64,000 bases of DNA from Puniceicoccaceae bacterium (GTDB lineage: Bacteria; Verrucomicrobiota; Verrucomicrobiia; Opitutales; JAFGAQ01), in NCBI GenBank assembly GCA_028285755.1, contig JANQOQ010000008.1, positions 1-64,000 on the forward strand, written 5' to 3'. The position numbers and the translations under genes are program-made. This document shows positions 37,686-48,464 of the stretch, piece after piece. Under the pieces are notes generated by a model that did no database searches, was not told the DNA's origin, and saw only the letters and a list, made by a program, of their open reading frames with translations. Each line of letters starts with the position of its first letter. Within the stretch, counting starts at the first letter, position 1.

Positions 37686-38774
37686 ATGTTACGCATCCCT
37701 TCCATAGAACCCTACCGCCAACGCAATACTGAGTTGGAGGAATTATTAGGTTCCAGTGATATATATAATGATCCCCGCAAAGCAGCGGAACTTTCCAAGG
37801 AGCACCAGAAGATCAAGGAGGCTATAGCTCTCTACGACCGCCTGCAGAAGATAGATCAAGATCTCGTCGGTAATGCGGAAATGCTCAAGGATGACAGCCT
37901 CGAAGAAGAAATGCGTGAGCTCATACTCGTTGAAAACGAGGAGCTCGAAGCTGAAAAGGTCAATGTAAATAAGGAACTGCTTATTGCAATGGTGCCTCCT
38001 GATCCGACAGATGACCGCAATACGGTGGTGGAAATCCGAGCGGGAGCCGGGGGGGATGAGGCCTCACTCTTTTCAAACGACCTGTTTCGTATGTATTCCC
38101 GATTTGCGGAAAAAAGGGGCTGGACCATAGAGACTATGAATACGAGCCCTTCCGAATCGGGTGGAGTCAAGGAAGTCTCATTTCTGATGAAGGGCGAAGG
38201 TGCCTTCAAGCTGATGAAGTTCGAGAGTGGGGTTCATCGGGTGCAGCGAATACCCGTTACGGAGACGAATGGGCGTATCCATACATCGACTTCGACGGTG
38301 GCCGTATTGCCGGAAGCTGAGGAAGTTGACATCGCCATCGATCCTGCAGAGCTCGAGATCACAGTGTGCCGTGCCAGCGGTCCGGGTGGGCAGAGTGTAA
38401 ATACGACCGACTCTGCCGTGCAGGTATTGCATAAACCGACCGGCGTTATTGTGACCTGTGCGGATGAAAAGTCCCAGCATAAGAATAAAGCCAAAGCACT
38501 CACCGTGTTGCGCTCTCGTTTGCTCCAGGCCAAGCAGGAGGAGGAACGGGCTAAGTATGCTGCCCAACGCAAGGAACAAGTGGGTACGGGAGATCGTAGT
38601 GAACGTATACGAACCTATAACTTCCCGCAGGGTCGACTTACAGACCACCGTATCGGATTAACGCTGCATAGTCTCGATCAGGTTATGGATGGGGAAATCG
38701 ATGATGTCATACAATCTTTGCTCGAAAAAGACCTCGAAATCAAACTCAAGGAAATTGAATCCCCAGACAATTGA
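37686..38774 (+). CDS. prfA: Peptide chain release factor 1
   Basis: A 362-residue class I release factor that ends translation at UAA and UAG. The GGQ motif is in [16 protein letters not shown] near residue 233. The stop-codon recognition segment reads [19 protein letters not shown], that is PVT in the PxT position of RF1, not SPF of RF2. Length is normal. The usual prmC methylase gene does not follow. UAG decoding by RF1 bears on the amber codon in the HEPN gene of the island. Confidence 0.97.
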   Translation: MLRIPSIEPYRQRNTELEELLGSSDIYNDPRKAAELSKEHQKIKEAIALYDRLQKIDQDLVGNAEMLKDDSLEEEMRELILVENEELEAEKVNVNKELLIAMVPPDPTDDRNTVVEIRAGAGGDEASLFSNDLFRMYSRFAEKRGWTIETMNTSPSESGGVKEVSFLMKGEGAFKLMKFESGVHRVQRIPVTETNGRIHTSTSTVAVLPEAEEVDIAIDPAELEITVCRASGPGGQSVNTTDSAVQVLHKPTGVIVTCADEKSQHKNKAKALTVLRSRLLQAKQEEERAKYAAQRKEQVGTGDRSERIRTYNFPQGRLTDHRIGLTLHSLDQVMDGEIDDVIQSLLEKDLEIKLKEIESPDN

Positions 38775-38819
38775 TTTTTTAGCTGAAATGTCAGTTAAAA
38801 TTAAGCCAAATCCCGAAAT

Positions 38820-38835
38820 TGGCACGGGAGTAGCA
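38820..38835 (+). promoter_or_regulatory. Sigma-54 (-24/-12) promoter candidate for the porin gene
   Basis: The sequence TGGCACGGGAGTAGCA matches the sigma-54 consensus TGGCACG-N4-TTGCW with one mismatch (the second T of TTGC is A). GG and GC are at the correct spacing. It lies 62 bases ahead of the porin start codon. A similar site precedes amt. Confidence 0.6.
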
Positions 38836-38897
38836 TCCTACCCTACGCTTCGCTAATAATAACTTGAAGCGCTATAAATTAAAAAACTGACTGTAAT

Positions 38898-39569
38898 ATG
38901 AAGAAAACAATCTTAACTATCTTAGCATCCACCATGATTGCGGGTGCTTCATCAGCAGCTATAGACCTGACTACAGGCTATACTTCTGATTACTATTTCC
39001 GCGGTGTTCAGTTGGCTGACTCTATCATTGAAGCAGCTATCGACTACTCTGAAGGTGACTTTTACGCAGGTGTTTGGACCGCTCAACCTGTTGAGCGCGG
39101 CGACGGAGGTCTCTGGGAAAACGAAATCGACTTTTATGCAGGCTATGGTGCAGCTCTTTCAGACGTAGTATCGGCTGATATCGGATTTACTGCTTATGTA
39201 TATCCTGAGCTTGAAGACGGTGACACCACTACCTGGGAACCTTTCGTAGGTTTTGCTTTCGATACTGAACTGGCTCCTGCAGTTTACTTCTACTATGATG
39301 TAACGCTTGAGACATTTACAGTTGAAGGCAGTGTGGGTCACTCATTCGAAATCGACGAAGTATCCACTTTCGACATCGGAGCTTATGTAGGTAACGCATC
39401 TCCTGACGGTGGTGATGACACTACTTACTACGGTGTTTCTGCAGGGATCGGTTACTCTCTGTCTGATACTGCTAGCCTGAGTGCTTCTATCAACTACCAA
39501 GACGCTGAAGACGTAGAGAACCAAGACGACGGTCTTTACTTCTCAGTAGGTATTACTGGTAGCTTCTAA
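38898..39569 (+). CDS. TorF-like outer-membrane porin
   Basis: A 223-residue outer-membrane beta-barrel protein resembling the TorF/TIGR02001 family. It has a signal peptide (TILTILASTMIAGASSA) and then the family-typical IDLTTGYTSDYYFRGVQL, followed by alternating strands such as DFYAGVWTAQPVE and ending in FSVGITGSF with a C-terminal phenylalanine. I recall relatives next to glnK and amt in other bacteria. Here the link is a sigma-54-like promoter shared with amt, not adjacency. A strong terminator follows. Confidence 0.75.
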   Translation: MKKTILTILASTMIAGASSAAIDLTTGYTSDYYFRGVQLADSIIEAAIDYSEGDFYAGVWTAQPVERGDGGLWENEIDFYAGYGAALSDVVSADIGFTAYVYPELEDGDTTTWEPFVGFAFDTELAPAVYFYYDVTLETFTVEGSVGHSFEIDEVSTFDIGAYVGNASPDGGDDTTYYGVSAGIGYSLSDTASLSASINYQDAEDVENQDDGLYFSVGITGSF

Positions 39570-39601
39570 TCGAAGTATTTATACTTATTAACCTTTCAAA
39601 A

Positions 39602-39629
39602 CCTCTCGTGTATCACGAGGGGTTTTTTT
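39602..39629 (+). terminator. Rho-independent terminator after the porin gene
   Basis: A 9-bp stem (CCTCTCGTG/CACGAGGGG) with a TAT loop is followed by seven T residues at 39623-39629. Confidence 0.9.
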
Positions 39630-39690
39630 GTATCTTTAAGGGCATAAGCATTTGACTTGGCAGGAAAAATGTAGAGAAGCTACTCCTCCA

Positions 39691-40362
39691 ATGAGTTCGA
39701 AAAATACAGAACAAGATAAAGCCAATACGAGCCCCCAGGCAAATCCGGGAACTCCGCAAAGCGGCAGCTCAGATATTCCCGAGTTTGTAAATGAGGAAGT
39801 CTATACATTCTGGACTCGCTATGGTAAAACGATTCTGATTGCAGGCAGCACGATATTGCTAACCGTTATAGCACTGCAGTCCTGGAACGCGATTAGCGCA
39901 GCGAGTAGCAATAAGCTCGCGAATGAATTTAATGCACTGGAGAGTTCGGAAAACTACGCATCGTTTATTGAGAATCATCCTTCAGCTCCGCAGTCTTCAT
40001 TTTTATTACTTAAGCTGGCTAAGGAGAACTACGAAACAGGCAATTATCAGGAGGCAGCCGATTATTATGAGGAGGCTGCTGCTAAGCTGGATATTCAGGA
40101 GTTTCAGGGTCTTGCATTATTGGGGCAGGCAGCCTCTTTGGATAATCTAGGCAACACAAGCGATTCTGAAACCATTTACAGATCGATAGTCGATTCCGAA
40201 ACACTCGGAAATACGCTAAAATCAGAAGCCCTATTTAAGTTGGCAATTCTTGTTAACAATCAGGGCAATGAATCTGAGTTTGATGAGCTGATTGCTGAAT
40301 TGGAAGCCATCGATGCAACAGGTGTCTGGGTGAGGCGCCTTGCCAGCATACGCAATTACTAA
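39691..40362 (+). CDS. TPR-containing membrane-anchored protein (YfgM-like)
   Basis: A 223-residue protein starting MSSKNTEQ; an upstream TTG at 39652 adds a doubtful extension. A Pro/Ser-rich cytoplasmic part leads to a membrane segment ([18 protein letters not shown], about 48-65) and a periplasmic domain of TPR-like repeats ([20 protein letters not shown] and others, about 85-205). The plan resembles YfgM-type SecYEG ancillary proteins. It lies between the porin terminator and glgP. Confidence 0.7.
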   Translation: MSSKNTEQDKANTSPQANPGTPQSGSSDIPEFVNEEVYTFWTRYGKTILIAGSTILLTVIALQSWNAISAASSNKLANEFNALESSENYASFIENHPSAPQSSFLLLKLAKENYETGNYQEAADYYEEAAAKLDIQEFQGLALLGQAASLDNLGNTSDSETIYRSIVDSETLGNTLKSEALFKLAILVNNQGNESEFDELIAELEAIDATGVWVRRLASIRNY

Positions 40363-40397
40363 TCGCCTTTAAAAATTTATCAACCATCGAATTCACT

Positions 40398-42899
40398 ATG
40401 GAAACCACAGGCCAACCGCATGTCTCTGGTGAGACTCCTCATAATCAGGAAAAATTCCCGTTTCAGGTCGAAGCAAACGGCGACCTTAAGAACGATATTG
40501 TAGATCAACTTAAGTATACCTATGCACGTGATCCGAAAACAGCTAGTGATCGTGACTGGTGGAACAGTGTTTGTCGGGCGGTCGAGAAGAAGTTAATGGT
40601 GCGCTTTCAGGAAACCATGCGTGTGCAAAATGAGGCAGACGTGCGACGTGTATATTACTTGAGCCTTGAATATTTGATGGGCCGTTTGTTGGAAAACAAT
40701 CTCATCAATACCGGTCTCATTGATGAAGTGAAGACTGCGATTTCTGAGCTGGGCCTGGACTGGAAAGTGATCTTTGACCAGGAAATGGATATGGGCCTCG
40801 GCAATGGAGGTCTCGGTCGCCTGGCAGCATGTTTTCTGGATTCACTGGCTTCTTTGGATGTTCCTGCGATCGGATATGGCATTCATTATCAATTTGGGTT
40901 ATTCCGCCAGGAATTTAAGGACGGTCACCAGGTTGAGCGCCCGGATAACTGGTTGCAGTTTGGCAATCCCTGGGAGTTTGTTCGGCCGGAATATTGCCAG
41001 AATATCCGAATCTATGGATATGTGAAACACGGATTCAATGACACTGGAGATTACTGCCCTAAGTGGGTAGGTGGCCGTATCATTGTGGGTGTGCCTTATG
41101 ATATTCCGATTTGTGGCTACGGAGCGCAAACGGTTAATTTCCTAAGACTTTGGGAAGCGAAATCCTCACAGGAATTTGATTTGGAAGCCTTTAATGAGGG
41201 TGGTTATGTAGAAGCCATTCGCCAGAAGGCACTGGATGAGACAATCTCGAAAGTGCTTTATCCGAATGATAAGACCGAAACCGGTAAGGAACTACGTTTG
41301 GTTCAGCAGTACTTTTTTGTGAGCTGCTCATTGAAGGACATTATTCGTCGTTACTTTAAAAACCATCAGGATTGGTCCCAGTTTGCTGATAAGGTCGCTA
41401 TCCAACTCAATGATACTCACCCGGCGGTTGCTGTGCCTGAACTCATGAGAATCTTGCTCGATGAGTATTATTTTGAATGGGATGAAGCCTGGAATCTGGT
41501 CCGCAAAGTTTTTTCGTATACCAATCATACATTGCTGCCGGAGGCTTTGGAAAAATGGAGTGTGCCGTTATTTGAAAAAGTGCTCCCACGTCACCTGCAG
41601 ATCGTTTACGAGATCAACACCCAATTTTTGGAAAAAGAGGTGGAAGCGCACTGGCCAGGCGATGATCAAATGAAGTCCATGCTCTCTATCATAGAAGAAG
41701 GTTCTGTGAAGATGATTCGTATGGCATACCTTTCTGTAGTCGCGAGTCATACGGTCAACGGCGTTGCTGCACTGCATACCGAACTTTTGAAAAAGCACCT
41801 TTTCAGGGATTTTCATGACCTGTATCCGCAAAAATTGCAGAATAAGACCAATGGAATAACCCCCAGGCGGTGGCTTCTGCAGTGTAATCCAAAGCTTACT
41901 GAACTCATTAATGAGAAGATCGGCTATCATTGGCCCAAACAGATTGAGCGACTCCGTGAGATCGAAAATTTTGCAGACGATCCGGATTTCCAGCATCGGT
42001 TCATGGAGATCAAGCACCAGAACAAGGTCCAGCTTGCAGATTACATCAAACAAACGCTTAAAATTACCGTAGATCCGGCTGCACTCTTTGATGTGCAAAT
42101 TAAGCGATTACATGAATATAAGCGTCAGCACCTCAATCTGCTGCATATCCTCACCATGTATCGTAAGTTAATCCACAATCCCGATATGGATATGCATCCG
42201 CGTGTATTTATCTTTGGTGCAAAGGCAGCCCCGGGTTATGAGCTCGCGAAGAATATCATCCGCGCGATTAATATGGTGGCTGATAAAATCAATAACGACA
42301 AACGTATCCAGGATAAAATTAAAGTCGTATTTTTGCCAAACTACAGCGTTAGCCTTGCTGAGCGTATTATACCTGCGTCGGATTTATCTGAGCAGATCTC
42401 TACAGCCGGTAAGGAGGCCTCGGGTACCGGTAATATGAAACTGGCACTCAATGGTTCGTTGACAATAGGTACGCTTGACGGTGCGAATGTCGAAATCATG
42501 GAAGAGGTCGGCGAGGAGAATATTTTCATCTTTGGCTTGAAAGTGGAGGAAGTGGAAGCACTCCGGGCAAGGGGCTATAATCCCTGGGATTATTACAACA
42601 ACAATCCGGTGCTTAAGGCAGTCATCGATTGGTTGAGCTCAGATACATTTACACCCGGTCAGGATGATTCATTCCAACCTTTACGCCAGAGTTTGCTCGA
42701 TCACGGGGACCCGTTTCTGGTTTTGGCGGATTATGCTTCCTATTGTGAGGCTCAGATCAAGGTGAATCAGGCCTACAAGGACCGTCAACGATGGGCGCGT
42801 ATGGCGATACTCAATACTGCACGCGTGGGTAAATTTTCAAGTGACCGCACTATACAGGAATACTGTGACGATATTTGGAATATAAAGCCATTGGTATAG
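40398..42899 (+). CDS. glgP: Glycogen/starch phosphorylase
   Basis: An 833-residue phosphorylase that releases glucose-1-phosphate from glycogen or maltodextrin using pyridoxal phosphate. Signatures include [33 protein letters not shown] and, near the PLP-binding lysine, [19 protein letters not shown]. Length is typical of the GlgP/MalP type. It stands alone without other glycogen genes in the window. Confidence 0.96.
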   Translation: METTGQPHVSGETPHNQEKFPFQVEANGDLKNDIVDQLKYTYARDPKTASDRDWWNSVCRAVEKKLMVRFQETMRVQNEADVRRVYYLSLEYLMGRLLENNLINTGLIDEVKTAISELGLDWKVIFDQEMDMGLGNGGLGRLAACFLDSLASLDVPAIGYGIHYQFGLFRQEFKDGHQVERPDNWLQFGNPWEFVRPEYCQNIRIYGYVKHGFNDTGDYCPKWVGGRIIVGVPYDIPICGYGAQTVNFLRLWEAKSSQEFDLEAFNEGGYVEAIRQKALDETISKVLYPNDKTETGKELRLVQQYFFVSCSLKDIIRRYFKNHQDWSQFADKVAIQLNDTHPAVAVPELMRILLDEYYFEWDEAWNLVRKVFSYTNHTLLPEALEKWSVPLFEKVLPRHLQIVYEINTQFLEKEVEAHWPGDDQMKSMLSIIEEGSVKMIRMAYLSVVASHTVNGVAALHTELLKKHLFRDFHDLYPQKLQNKTNGITPRRWLLQCNPKLTELINEKIGYHWPKQIERLREIENFADDPDFQHRFMEIKHQNKVQLADYIKQTLKITVDPAALFDVQIKRLHEYKRQHLNLLHILTMYRKLIHNPDMDMHPRVFIFGAKAAPGYELAKNIIRAINMVADKINNDKRIQDKIKVVFLPNYSVSLAERIIPASDLSEQISTAGKEASGTGNMKLALNGSLTIGTLDGANVEIMEEVGEENIFIFGLKVEEVEALRARGYNPWDYYNNNPVLKAVIDWLSSDTFTPGQDDSFQPLRQSLLDHGDPFLVLADYASYCEAQIKVNQAYKDRQRWARMAILNTARVGKFSSDRTIQEYCDDIWNIKPLV

Positions 42900-42951
42900 C
42901 CCTGGTTCATTATTTTCGAATACTAACCCGGGTTTTATCGTCTTAATCATT

Positions 42952-43731
42952 ATGAATATTTTAAGACGACTCGTATCAGTCGCATTCACAGCCGTTTTTC
43001 TAACATTAGGTATCTCCGCAGCAAACGCACAGGAGACCTATGATTACGGAGATGTTGAACAGCTAAAGTATAGCCTGAAATGGGGGCCTTTCAGTGTGGG
43101 CGAAGGTATGTTGACTTCCGGGGAGACCGTGGAAATCAACGGTATACCCTGCTATAAAATCCAGCTCAAGGTATGGACCAATGATTTTGCGGATGTATTT
43201 TATAAAGTGCGAAGCCAGTTCACGTCCTACATTGCCATCGATAGCCGAAGAGTGATTCGTTACGAAGTAAATCAACATGAGGGAGATACGCATCGGGATG
43301 CAACGGTTACGTTTGATTGGCATAACATGACAGCGGTTTATCATCGGGAGGGAGAAGATCCCAAGGAACCGATCGAAATCCTTGAGGATACAACGGATCC
43401 TCTGGCAGTAACTTATAAGTTTCGCACTTTGGGTGATATTGAAGAGCCTAACTACGAGATGCCGGCCAGTGACGGTAAGAAAATGCTGTTGGTAGATGTA
43501 AAGATCCGGGATCGTGAGCCGCTTGAGGTGCGCGCCGGTATGTTTGATGCGATCCGTGCACAGCCGGATACTAAAGATTTGGCCGGCGTTTTTAAGAAAA
43601 GCAAAAAATCAAAAATACAAATGTGGTTTTCGGATGATGCAAAAAAGTATCCCCTACTCATTAAAAGCAAAGTGATTGTGGGATCTTTTATTGCAGAATT
43701 GAAAGAAATTAAGACAAATATGAGCTATTAA
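42952..43731 (+). CDS. DUF3108 exported protein
   Basis: A 259-residue protein with a signal peptide (LVSVAFTAVFLTLGISAANA) and a DUF3108 domain, recognisable from LKYSLKWGPFSVGEGMLTSG and DPLAVTYKFRTL. Predicted periplasmic beta-barrel-like fold; function unknown. The lnt homologue follows after 19 bases, so the two are probably co-transcribed. Confidence 0.85.
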   Translation: MNILRRLVSVAFTAVFLTLGISAANAQETYDYGDVEQLKYSLKWGPFSVGEGMLTSGETVEINGIPCYKIQLKVWTNDFADVFYKVRSQFTSYIAIDSRRVIRYEVNQHEGDTHRDATVTFDWHNMTAVYHREGEDPKEPIEILEDTTDPLAVTYKFRTLGDIEEPNYEMPASDGKKMLLVDVKIRDREPLEVRAGMFDAIRAQPDTKDLAGVFKKSKKSKIQMWFSDDAKKYPLLIKSKVIVGSFIAELKEIKTNMSY

Positions 43732-43750
43732 GTCATTTACTAAGTAGCTC

Positions 43751-45322
43751 ATGTTTGAATGGTGGAATAGAAATAGTCAGATAACGCTCGTAGTCATACT
43801 TGCTTATGCGGTACTGGGCATATTGAGTTTTCCCGTTTTCTACCAGGGTTATACGGCTTATCTATTTGTAGTTCCACTAATTCTGTGGGCGTTCACAAAA
43901 CCATCAAAAAGGCGATTCCTCACCGCAGCACTCATAGCTGAGTTTCTGCGATGTTTTATCACCATCATATGGCTCCGCCATGTTACCTTGATCGGGACTA
44001 TCCTGGTATGCGTCGCCTTAAGCCTGCTGTTGATACCCTTTTTCCTACGGCTAAGATTTGTTTTTACTGATTACGGTCAGCAATCTCGGTGGGTTCGGTT
44101 AGCCCATTTGTTGAGTCTCCCGGCGATCTGGGTGATCATAGAGTGGTTGCGGATAAAGTCATGGGCGCTCCCCTGGTCTCCATTGGCGCTAAGCCAGACT
44201 CAATACCCTCCCCTCATACAAAATCTGGATACTTTTGGCGTATATGGTATTTCTTTTTTTGTGGTGACCGTAAACATGCTTATTGCGTTATGGATTCGGA
44301 GCGTTTTTCGCAAAGGTTTATCCGGGATATTTGGAAGGGTCGAACTTTGGTTTTTACTACTCATCTGCATGACCTTTACTACAAGTTCACTGCTTAAGTA
44401 TTTCCAAAGTTCAGAAGAAAAACCTTTGTTCAAGGCAGCGATTGTTCAACCGAATCAACCGGCTTACCTTTCCTGGAATCGTGAAAACATGCATGAGACC
44501 CTGAATACGGCCTTCCGCTTATCCGCTGAAGCGAGAGATCTGGATTTTGATATCATGTTTTGGCCGGAGGGTACGCTGCCCTGGGCGGTTATCGGCGAGA
44601 ATAATATAGATGCAGAGGTATCCATGTTGGTTAGAAATGCTATTCGCAGACCTTTGCTGATGGGGAATCATGCATATATAGGGGATCGAATGATCAATGG
44701 TGTGTTTCACTATCAGGCGGATGGTCGCAGACTGGAGCCACACTATGAGATGCAAGTGCTGGTTCCCTTTGGGCAGTATGTTCCCTTTCGGGAGTATTTG
44801 GGTTTCTTGGAAACAGTAGTTCCTTTTGGGGGAGATTTTTCACCGGGTAGTCAGCCTCTCGTTATGCAGGTGGATACAGGCAAGGGCTTAGTCGATATTG
44901 CACCCATAATATGCTATGAAGATGTATTCCCCCACGTATCCAGCGAGGCGGTTAAGCAAGACGTGGATATTTTCTATGTGGCTACTTACAATGTGTGGTA
45001 TGGCAAAGAAGCCGCAGCCTATCAGCATGCAGCCCATTCAATACTAAGGGCAGTCGAAAATCGGCGCCCCTTTATTCGTTGTGGAAGCGGGGGTTGGAGT
45101 GGCTGGATCGATGAAAAAGGCCGAATGCGTGAAGTAGTCGTAGATGATAAAGGTAGCATTTATCATCGGGGAGTGGGTATTGTAACGCCAGTGCAAGCAG
45201 CTCAATACAAGGGCGTTACGACATTCTATGCACGCTTTGGTGACTGGTGGGTCGGTGTTTGCGCCCTATTCCTTTGTATGCAGTTGATAGTTCGCTTAAT
45301 CCAAAGGGATTATGGGAAATAG
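43751..45322 (+). CDS. lnt: Apolipoprotein N-acyltransferase homologue with altered active site
   Basis: A 523-residue protein with multiple N-terminal membrane segments (to about residue 220) and a periplasmic nitrilase domain. Lnt adds a third acyl chain to lipoproteins using the triad Glu-Lys-Cys (E267, K335, C387 in E. coli). Here E273 (FWPEGTLPW) and C388 (ICYEDVF) are present, but the lysine position is M334 and the essential glutamate of LVPFGE is Q342 (MQVLVPFGQYVPF). The annotation as Lnt is therefore by homology; activity may be lost or changed. Its end overlaps the convergent gene by 13 bases. Confidence 0.85.
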   Translation: MFEWWNRNSQITLVVILAYAVLGILSFPVFYQGYTAYLFVVPLILWAFTKPSKRRFLTAALIAEFLRCFITIIWLRHVTLIGTILVCVALSLLLIPFFLRLRFVFTDYGQQSRWVRLAHLLSLPAIWVIIEWLRIKSWALPWSPLALSQTQYPPLIQNLDTFGVYGISFFVVTVNMLIALWIRSVFRKGLSGIFGRVELWFLLLICMTFTTSSLLKYFQSSEEKPLFKAAIVQPNQPAYLSWNRENMHETLNTAFRLSAEARDLDFDIMFWPEGTLPWAVIGENNIDAEVSMLVRNAIRRPLLMGNHAYIGDRMINGVFHYQADGRRLEPHYEMQVLVPFGQYVPFREYLGFLETVVPFGGDFSPGSQPLVMQVDTGKGLVDIAPIICYEDVFPHVSSEAVKQDVDIFYVATYNVWYGKEAAAYQHAAHSILRAVENRRPFIRCGSGGWSGWIDEKGRMREVVVDDKGSIYHRGVGIVTPVQAAQYKGVTTFYARFGDWWVGVCALFLCMQLIVRLIQRDYGK

Positions 45323-46272
45323 GAGATCTGAATGTAATCCAGATAACGTGTATTCGAAGACTCCCATACTGCCTTTATCGTATTCACCCGGTTGGGGCTG
45401 AGTTCCACCTCATACTCAAAGCGGTTATTCGCGACTTGATGACGGGTTTCAAAATCGTTCACCGCCAGTATTGCACTGCCTGTTTCGATGCCCGGTATGT
45501 TTACCTCTAGCCAGACTTTGGGGCTGCGGCTGATCCAATTTCCAGTGGGTGCACGCTCAAGTCGGGGACTTTTTTCAAGATTGGGCAAAACCTCTACAGC
45601 TTTCTGCAAAAACAGATTAACCGTTTTCTCATCAAGCACCTGATTTTTTATTCGGGATACAATTTTAAAGTTATTAGGTCCCCGCCTAAGTCCAAGATTT
45701 ATGATGCTGGATGCTTCATTCTGTGTGATGGGAAGCGGATTATTGAATGAATCATACACGATAAGGCTATGATCATTATGCTGAGGTATTTTTTTAAGCT
45801 TTAGTTGAATATGAGGAATATTCACTGCTGTAGATAAGGTTTCTGATAACTCTAACTCGCCTGTTTCTTCGTTTGTCGTTGCGCCCTCTACCACATATTT
45901 CGCCTGTTTGATTTCAATGTTCGGTAAATAAAAAATACGATAACGTGATCTGCTTATAATTGGGGTTTTAGAATCTACATCTATGAAGTTCTCGCCGGGG
46001 ATGAGCGTTAACTGACTGAAATAACTTTCATCCTGAAGCTGATAACTCTGCGGGTGCTTATTGTTAAAGATCATAACATTGGCACGCGGCTCATCTAAGT
46101 TGATTCGGCAGCTTACATCTGTGCTCGTGGATATATATTCGTCACTATTATTCTGAAAGAGCGGGCCTGAATCATCTGAATAAACAAAGGTAACATCGTT
46201 CCCATTCAATAAATGGCTGCCGAGTAATAAAGCTGGAACTACCAGTTTACTCCATAGATTGGACGAATTCAT
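45310..46272 (-). CDS. Exported protein of unknown function
   Basis: A 320-residue protein with a signal peptide (LVVPALLLGSHLLNGNDV region). No known domain is evident; the sequence is beta-rich and suggests immunoglobulin-like or similar modules. Its start overlaps the end of the upstream gene (46247-47995) by 26 bases, so the two are coupled. With the bactofilin genes they appear to form a four-gene envelope operon. Confidence 0.5.
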   Translation of the reverse strand: MNSSNLWSKLVVPALLLGSHLLNGNDVTFVYSDDSGPLFQNNSDEYISTSTDVSCRINLDEPRANVMIFNNKHPQSYQLQDESYFSQLTLIPGENFIDVDSKTPIISRSRYRIFYLPNIEIKQAKYVVEGATTNEETGELELSETLSTAVNIPHIQLKLKKIPQHNDHSLIVYDSFNNPLPITQNEASSIINLGLRRGPNNFKIVSRIKNQVLDEKTVNLFLQKAVEVLPNLEKSPRLERAPTGNWISRSPKVWLEVNIPGIETGSAILAVNDFETRHQVANNRFEYEVELSPNRVNTIKAVWESSNTRYLDYIQISYFP

Positions 46273-47995
46273 TATCTACTAAAAATGGATTTAATTCAAT
46301 TGGGGTTCCATTGAATGTATACTTTATGGTTAGATCAAACGAGGCTTTTGCGTGTATTTTAAATAATAAATTATTCTTGATGACGACTTCATCCTTTCTA
46401 TTGCGATCAGTGAGCCGGATCTCTATATCTTCGATAAGCATATAATCGTCCTTTAAAACAGGGTTGATTTTAAAGAGTATCGTTTTTTCTGACTGATTGG
46501 CATAGACTTGAAGATGAGCCTGAGTTTCGCCATTTGGACCGGTTAGCGGAAAAAACCTAAATAATGTAACCTGTTCATCATCAGCGGCTTGTAGGCTATT
46601 TGATTCATAGGTATCAATGTCATTGGGATCAAATAGAAGTATAAAAGGTCTTAACGCTGGATTCTCATCATTATCATATACATTAAATTGTATATATCGA
46701 GAATCCGCGCTTTGTGTGTATTTGTGAAACACAGGTTCTGCGGGTAGACCTGAAAATTCGCTGACAGTGCCGTCCCCCCAACTGATTTCGCTTCTAACAA
46801 TAAATCCATTGGGATCAACACTGCCTGAGTCTAGAATACTTACCAGATATTCACTCTCTAACTTTCGAAGTCCTCCCATCTTGGCGATTGCTATAGGTCT
46901 GAGGCGTTTTTCAGGCTCAAAATGGATTTCGTGCCAATTCTGATTTCCATCGACGGCGATAATCTTCTCAGGTTGATAAGCGATTTCCCAGGGAAGCTTG
47001 TAGTCAATCTCTTCATAAACTTGCGTTGATGGATTTAAGAGATAGACCCGGTTATCTGGATGATCCGGTTCGCTAAAATAAGTCTTACTAAAATGAAGGG
47101 TATTTGTAGTTTTTAAATAATGAACATATGGATACTTGTAAGGGTGATTATGAACTCCGTAGGCATTCCATTTTCGTTGTTCAACTAAAACTGAGTTTTC
47201 ATCGTATAAACTTAGAGTATGAGCTCCTGGTTTTGAGAATAGAAGTATCACACTGCCTTCACTTTGTGAGGCACTTGCAATGATATTCTGACCCAGATGA
47301 TATTCTACACCTTGCTTCTTATCTATTCTAAGATATTGAGTATTTAGGGCTTCAACCGATTCTACTGAATCTATAAGTGGCGCATTGCCAATATTTTGTA
47401 AGAAATTCTTTGAAAAATATAGAAGGGCTATTGTACATATTATAATGCTTGATACGATTAGTTTCCGGGTGTTTCGCTGGCTTTTCTTTTGAGCAAGCAA
47501 TTGTTCCAGAATACTTAAAGCCTGAGCCGGGCTAATCATTTCATTGGGGTCATCACTCGCAAGATTCCACAAGATTTGTAACCGCGGGTTTTGACTTTTA
47601 ATACTGCATATTCGATAGAGATTGGGATTATTTTTGGGATTTGGTAACTTGAATTCTTCAAGCGCTGTTTTTTGATGATATCTGAATTTATTCTTGGAAC
47701 TCAGTGCGTTTTCAAAGCGAGTGACATCCTCCCTAAAGTCGTTGATCAAAGATTCATTTAGCTTTTGAGCCAATAGTGCATCATTTGACTTTAGATTGGA
47801 TTCTGAATTTAGAGGGATGCTGTATTCCCAATCCCCTTCATCTATATAGTCGACATTCGGGAAGGTATTCTGAAAAAGATCTGTTAGCAGCGTGCTTTCA
47901 CTTGAATAGGAATACGCTCCTAGCAAAAAGGTCTGTTCCTCTAGGCTGGTCTTGACACGAAAACCCGAATCCTGGTTCTCGATTTGTAAAAGCAT
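46247..47995 (-). CDS. Single-pass membrane protein with PKD-like domain
   Basis: A 582-residue protein not assigned to a named family. About 175 residues lie in the cytoplasm, followed by one membrane segment (KLIVSSIIICTIALLYF, about 178-195) and a long periplasmic part. A PKD-like section is visible (LDSGSVDPNGFIVRSEISWG near 385, then DNDENPALRP). The gene begins 5 bases after the end of the upstream bactofilin gene, which suggests that its cytoplasmic part meets the bactofilin scaffold. Confidence 0.55.
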   Translation of the reverse strand: MLLQIENQDSGFRVKTSLEEQTFLLGAYSYSSESTLLTDLFQNTFPNVDYIDEGDWEYSIPLNSESNLKSNDALLAQKLNESLINDFREDVTRFENALSSKNKFRYHQKTALEEFKLPNPKNNPNLYRICSIKSQNPRLQILWNLASDDPNEMISPAQALSILEQLLAQKKSQRNTRKLIVSSIIICTIALLYFSKNFLQNIGNAPLIDSVESVEALNTQYLRIDKKQGVEYHLGQNIIASASQSEGSVILLFSKPGAHTLSLYDENSVLVEQRKWNAYGVHNHPYKYPYVHYLKTTNTLHFSKTYFSEPDHPDNRVYLLNPSTQVYEEIDYKLPWEIAYQPEKIIAVDGNQNWHEIHFEPEKRLRPIAIAKMGGLRKLESEYLVSILDSGSVDPNGFIVRSEISWGDGTVSEFSGLPAEPVFHKYTQSADSRYIQFNVYDNDENPALRPFILLFDPNDIDTYESNSLQAADDEQVTLFRFFPLTGPNGETQAHLQVYANQSEKTILFKINPVLKDDYMLIEDIEIRLTDRNRKDEVVIKNNLLFKIHAKASFDLTIKYTFNGTPIELNPFLVDNEFVQSME

Positions 47996-48000
47996 AAAGC

Positions 48001-48444
48001 TTACTCGTCTTTATTGCCCTTGCCGGCGTTTTGGCTAGCAGCGGGTTTAGATGAATTATTGGCGGTACGCACGGTGGATTTTCCGCAAAAGTTTGCGCCC
48101 TCTTCGATTGAGATTCTTGCAGAAGTAACGTCTCCCTCTAAAACAGAGGATGCCTTGAGAATGCACTTATCTTCAACGATAATATCCCCATAGACTTTAC
48201 CAAATAGGGTGACCGATTGAGTTTGCACCAAACCTTTGATAGTTGCGTTTTTCCCAATGATGAGGCCGCTTTTGGACTTCACTTCTCCATCTATAAATCC
48301 ATCAAGTTCGAATTCCTGATCAAACTCGAGAGTGCCTTTGATTTTAACATCCTTATGGAGGACATTTTTAGAATTGCCGTTCGATTTAACAAGGGGTTCA
48401 GGATTGGCCATAGTGTCGGTAGTTTGGTTATTGCGATTGAACAT
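48001..48444 (-). CDS. Bactofilin
   Basis: A 147-residue bactofilin, a self-assembling cytoskeletal beta-helix protein. The core repeats are visible: KIKGTLEFDQEFELDGFIDG, SGLIIGKNATIKGLVQ, VTLFGKVYGDIIVEDKC, LKASSVLEGDVTSARI. A polar N-terminus and a lysine/serine-rich C-terminus flank it. A second bactofilin gene lies 20 bases upstream. The pair is followed by two envelope proteins. Confidence 0.9.
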   Translation of the reverse strand: MFNRNNQTTDTMANPEPLVKSNGNSKNVLHKDVKIKGTLEFDQEFELDGFIDGEVKSKSGLIIGKNATIKGLVQTQSVTLFGKVYGDIIVEDKCILKASSVLEGDVTSARISIEEGANFCGKSTVRTANNSSKPAASQNAGKGNKDE

Positions 48445-48464
48445 GGTTTTTTGAAAGTAGAAAT

